DNA of 42,926 nucleotides, from positions 1 through 42,926 of the forward strand of contig SAAC01000009.1 of NCBI GenBank assembly GCA_009929605.1. The letters are read 5' to 3'. This document shows positions 40,760 through 42,926 of the stretch, in pieces. Each line of letters opens with the position of its first letter. The first letter of the stretch is position 1. This DNA is from Negativicutes bacterium. GTDB lineage: Bacteria > Bacillota > Negativicutes > Veillonellales > Veillonellaceae. The notes beneath the pieces were generated by a model, which was given only the letters and a program-made list of their open reading frames with translations, made no database searches and had not been told where the DNA came from. The position numbers and the translations under genes were made by a program.

Positions 40760-42926
40760 ATGAAAAAAACAATCATGCAATCTATTGAAGGGGGCCAACC
40801 ATTTAAGGTGGAGGCGCCCTTTGTGCCTAGTGGGGACCAACCGCAGGCCATCGAATCCCTTACTGAGGGCATTAATCGTGGCGAGTGGGCACAAGTCTTA
40901 CTCGGTGCTACTGGTACTGGTAAAACCTATACAATGGCAAAGGTTATTGAAGCCGTTCAAAAACCGACACTCATCATTGCGCACAATAAAACATTGGCCG
41001 CGCAATTATGTAGCGAGTTTAAGAGCTTCTTTCCTAATAATGCCGTAGAATACTTTGTATCCTACTATGATTTCTACCAACCAGAGGCATATATTCCATC
41101 TAGTGATACCTATATCGAGAAGGATGCCTCTATTAATGATGAAATCGATAAATTACGCCATAGTGCGACCATGAGCTTGTTCGAGCGCCGTGATGTCATC
41201 ATCGTGGCCTCTGTGAGCTGTATTTACGGCTTGGGTGACCCTGAGGACTATTCGAAACTCGTATTGTCCTTACGATTGGGCCAAACGAAATCTCGCGATG
41301 AAATTTTGTCCAAGCTTGTAGATATTCAATATACTCGTAATGATATGAACTTTGTGCGTGGCACATTCCGCGTGCAAGGGGATACCATCGAGATTTTCCC
41401 AGCCGCCTATAGTGAAAGAGTGGTTCGCGTGGAACTCTTCGGTGATGAAATCGACCGCCTCGTGGAGGTGGATTCCCTCACTGGTGATGTCATTGCGGAA
41501 CGTAAACACGTAGCGGTCTATCCAGCCTCTCACTATGTAACAACAAAAGAGAAAATGGATATTGCGGTACAACGTATCGAAGAAGAATTAGAAGATCAAC
41601 TAGCAATGTTGAAATCCAAGGACCGTTTGCTCGAGGCACAACGATTGGAACAACGCACGCGGTATGACATAGAGATGATGCAGGAAATGGGATATTGCTC
41701 GGGCATCGAAAACTATTCCCGTCATATGTCTGAACGTAAGGCAGGGGATGCACCGTATACGTTAATTGATTACTTCCCTGATGATTTCCTCATCATGGTG
41801 GATGAATCCCATGTGACGATGCCACAGGTGCGCGCCATGTATAATGGCGACCGAGCTCGTAAGGAATCCCTTATTGAATATGGTTTCCGTTTGCCGTCAG
41901 CACTGGATAACCGACCATTAAAATTTGAGGAATTTGTAGAGCGTATTAATCAAATCGTATACGTATCTGCTACGCCAGGTCCCTATGAAATGGAAGTGGA
42001 AACGAATATTGCGGAGCAAATCATTCGTCCTACAGGCTTATTGGATCCAACCATCGAAATGCGTCCTATTAAGGGCCAAATGGATGACCTTTTGGGGGAA
42101 ATTCATGAACGAGCTAAGAAAAATGAGCGCGTTCTAGTAACGACATTGACTAAAAAAATGGCTGAAGATCTAACGGAATTCCTCAAGGAAATGGGCGTTC
42201 GCGTTCGTTATCTCCATTCCGATATCGTGACCATCGAGCGGGCTGAAATCATTCGTGATTTGCGTGCCGGTGTCTTTGACGTATTGGTTGGCATTAACTT
42301 GCTTCGTGAAGGTCTCGACATGCCAGAGGTGTCCTTGGTGGCTATTCTAGATGCGGACAAGGAAGGGTTCTTGCGTTCTGATACGGCTATGATTCAAACC
42401 ATTGGACGTGCCGCTCGTAATGAACACGGTCACGTTATTATGTATGCGGACCGCATCACGGGTTCCATGCAACGTGCTATGGATGAAACAGAACGGCGTC
42501 GCGAGGTTCAACAGGCCTATAATACAGAGCGTAATATTACACCTACCACAATTAAAAAGGACGTTAAGGATCTCATTGAATTAACTAAATTGGATGATGA
42601 TGGTACGGATATGATTGATCAATTATCCGATGATACCATGGCTGATGCGTATGGTTCTGGTGAAAGCTCCGCCACACGCTCTAAATCTGGTGGACGTGGT
42701 CGCAAGACAGCTAGTAAATCGGGCGCCAGTGGCGCTAGTGCGTCTGGTTCCACTAATGGGCGTGGATCATCTAACGGTGGTACGCGAGGGGCAAAAGAAG
42801 TCTTGGTATATGACCAAGTCGCAGAATCTGCTTATGTGGCTGAATTAACGCCAGAAGAGTTATATAATAAAATTGAAAAAATGGATCGCGATATGAAGGC
42901 CGCAGCAAAACAATTAGACTTTGAAC
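40760..42926 (+). CDS. uvrB: Excinuclease ABC subunit B (3' end missing)
   Basis: The frame is open from ATG 40760 to the window end, giving 722 residues; the stop lies beyond. Helicase-like DNA damage-recognition subunit of UvrABC nucleotide excision repair. Walker A GATGTGKT is at 49-56, followed by the [11 protein letters not shown] motif and the beta-hairpin [21 protein letters not shown] that clamps DNA. Further on are DEShVT-type motif II ([11 protein letters not shown]), [55 protein letters not shown] and IGRAARN. The last visible residues ([26 protein letters not shown]) are the C-terminal UVR domain that contacts UvrC. A Ser/Gly/Arg-rich insert of ~45 residues precedes the UVR domain. 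Confidence 0.97.
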   Translation, partial: MKKTIMQSIEGGQPFKVEAPFVPSGDQPQAIESLTEGINRGEWAQVLLGATGTGKTYTMAKVIEAVQKPTLIIAHNKTLAAQLCSEFKSFFPNNAVEYFVSYYDFYQPEAYIPSSDTYIEKDASINDEIDKLRHSATMSLFERRDVIIVASVSCIYGLGDPEDYSKLVLSLRLGQTKSRDEILSKLVDIQYTRNDMNFVRGTFRVQGDTIEIFPAAYSERVVRVELFGDEIDRLVEVDSLTGDVIAERKHVAVYPASHYVTTKEKMDIAVQRIEEELEDQLAMLKSKDRLLEAQRLEQRTRYDIEMMQEMGYCSGIENYSRHMSERKAGDAPYTLIDYFPDDFLIMVDESHVTMPQVRAMYNGDRARKESLIEYGFRLPSALDNRPLKFEEFVERINQIVYVSATPGPYEMEVETNIAEQIIRPTGLLDPTIEMRPIKGQMDDLLGEIHERAKKNERVLVTTLTKKMAEDLTEFLKEMGVRVRYLHSDIVTIERAEIIRDLRAGVFDVLVGINLLREGLDMPEVSLVAILDADKEGFLRSDTAMIQTIGRAARNEHGHVIMYADRITGSMQRAMDETERRREVQQAYNTERNITPTTIKKDVKDLIELTKLDDDGTDMIDQLSDDTMADAYGSGESSATRSKSGGRGRKTASKSGASGASASGSTNGRGSSNGGTRGAKEVLVYDQVAESAYVAELTPEELYNKIEKMDRDMKAAAKQLDFE

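Noticed and set aside
40785..41048. Plus-strand open frame of ~87 codons inside uvrB
   Set aside because: It is out of frame with uvrB, which is unambiguous over the same bases.

Overview
The window looks like chromosomal DNA of a diderm Firmicute of the class Negativicutes, most likely a Veillonella or close relative. This is inferred from gene content; no database was consulted. The first gene encodes an LptD-like outer-membrane LPS-assembly protein and there is a secretin, both outer-membrane traits. The rest is Firmicute-like: FapR-controlled fatty-acid genes, FabK-type enoyl reductases instead of FabI, low GC, and genes for an anaerobic life (class III ribonucleotide reductase, rubredoxin, radical-SAM enzymes). 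No tRNA, rRNA, insertion sequence, prophage or CRISPR array was seen. This is core chromosome, and the most unusual material lies between genes.

Layout. 1-1422: 3' part of lptD and its terminator. 1530-5312: an apparent operon with a textbook promoter and a candidate biotin-repressor (BirA) operator. It encodes a MaoC/hot-dog hydratase-like protein, the biotin transporter BioY, a thiolase and an acyl-CoA ligase, and ends at a strong terminator. 5354-12362: single genes and small groups: an NdpA-family nucleoid protein, a YbaK deacylase, RNase HI, two sugar-nucleotide epimerases with a DUF1294 protein between them, and a PilP/GspC-like plus PilQ-like secretin pair. 12393-14375: an ABC-F ATPase. 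14532-19257: a complete branched-chain amino-acid ABC transporter (livJHMGF) behind a consensus promoter and a leader hairpin.

19258-19893 is the largest non-coding stretch. It holds a 23-bp-stem terminator inside a degenerate tandem repeat, then two NrdR boxes with ideal spacing over a promoter, then a structured leader of about 220 nt ahead of nrdD-nrdG. The leader contains a terminator-like hairpin and a segment that can pair in three mutually exclusive ways, one of which covers the nrdD ribosome-binding site. This is the best candidate here for an undescribed regulatory system. A long bidirectional terminator follows nrdG, facing a minus-strand gamma-carbonic-anhydrase gene and a FabK-like gene.

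24453-34410: short rubredoxin, yceD-rpmF, then fapR-plsX-fabH-fabK-fabD-fabG-acpP, a second plus-strand FabK-like flavoprotein with a four-cysteine motif, fabF and rnc. This set makes and elongates acyl chains on ACP under FapR control. 34463-42926: a radical-SAM protein, smc, ftsY, a small unknown protein, and uvrB cut off by the window end.
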